A stretch of 64,000 bases of DNA, from positions 620,001-684,000 of the forward strand of contig NZ_OY760905.1 in assembly GCF_963664135.1 (NCBI RefSeq). The letters run 5' to 3'. Made by a program: the position numbers and the translations under genes. This document shows, piece after piece, positions 63,745 through 64,000 of the stretch (positions are counted from its first letter, which is position 1; each line of letters starts with the position of its first letter). The notes under the pieces were generated by a model. That model worked only from the letters and a program-made list of their open reading frames with translations, ran no database searches and was not told the origin of the DNA. The stretch comes from an uncultured Acetobacterium sp. GTDB lineage: Bacteria; Bacillota; Clostridia; Eubacteriales; Eubacteriaceae.

Positions 63745-64000
63745 TTATACCGGCAGGCGTTTTAGACTGAATACCCCTACTGATGCTATAAACAACAGTA
63801 AAATAAACATCGCAAAACCACCGCTAATCAAAGTGATACTACTTTGTCCATTGACAATAGCAAGTCCGTCAAAAGTATTATATAAAGAAAACTTTCCTAA
63901 AAAGGCCGTCTTCTCAGAAAGCTTGCTGAGTGTATTGAGCAAGAAAAAAACAATCGGGAGCAAAGCTCCAAAGAACAGTGCGGGTTTGGTACTGTTAAAC
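63745..64000 (-). CDS. ABC-2 type transporter permease (C-terminal end only)
   Basis: The minus-strand frame is open to the right edge. It encodes the last 85 residues of a membrane protein: a helix in FFGALLPIVFFLLNTLSKL, an outside loop (FLGKFSLYNTFDGLAIVNGQ) and a last helix ending FSLKRLPV. The final helix with the F-x-K/R-x-L-P terminus is typical of ABC-2 family permeases. The start lies outside the window, so the substrate and partner ATPase are unknown. Confidence 0.7.
   Translation of the reverse strand, partial: FNSTKPALFFGALLPIVFFLLNTLSKLSEKTAFLGKFSLYNTFDGLAIVNGQSSITLISGGFAMFILLLFIASVGVFSLKRLPV

Overview
The window looks like chromosomal sequence of a low-to-mid GC, motile, anaerobic Firmicute. 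The gene content fits an Acetobacterium/Eubacteriaceae-type acetogen, but that placement is inferred from content, not from a marker comparison. Firmicute signs are a perfect CIRCE operator on groES-groEL, Rex, strong GGAGG ribosome sites, TTG and GTG starts, a B. subtilis-type Fe-S PurF and a PurBox pair. Anaerobe signs are Rex, the PyrK/PyrD 1B dihydroorotate dehydrogenase, a flavodoxin-ferredoxin fusion, an iron-sulfur flavoprotein and a TM1266-type hydrogenase-system protein.

Layout. 0-3.3 kb (minus): MBL hydrolase, comEC and the first codons of holA. 3.4-7.4 kb (plus): alpha/beta hydrolase, CBS-domain pyrophosphatase, FMN-binding lipoprotein and an XRE regulator. 7.5-15.9 kb: rex, an ABC-F ATPase, groES-groEL and tsaB-rimI-(DUF1461 membrane protein)-tsaD, a neighbourhood that resembles the ydiC-ydiD-gcp-ydiF-rex-groESL region of Bacillus. 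16-20.6 kb: GH3 glycosidase, proC and rarD. 20.7-32.1 kb: a complete-looking purL-E-C-F-M-N-H-D operon driven by one promoter with a PurBox between its -35 and -10.

32.3-54.6 kb is a signalling region. It has five GGDEF-domain proteins, one tandem HD/HD-GYP protein and two large chemoreceptors that share a cytoplasmic half but have different sensors. Among these genes are an EFR1 flavodoxin-ferredoxin, a pcm remnant, a CC/Se-motif protein, a patatin-like lipase, a threonine aldolase and an unrecognised protein with an ExK motif. Two of the five GGDEF proteins have lost the catalytic signature (EGEAF, GDSQF) but keep the RxxD I-site. One of these also carries a histidine kinase module without its phospho-accepting His and without recognisable G1 and G2 boxes.

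54.8-64 kb: iron-sulfur flavoprotein, TM1266-type regulator, PfpI-family protein, the pyrB-I-C-F-K-D-E operon with a leader attenuator, an FAH-family hydrolase and the end of an ABC-2 permease.

Several intergenic spacers carry structured repeats. A related palindromic unit of about 40-50 bp occurs at 15.76, 25.49 and 33.14 kb. Longer inverted repeats of 109-126 bp sit upstream of tsaB, between purH and purD, and between pyrI and pyrC. No rRNA, tRNA, insertion sequence or CRISPR array was seen.
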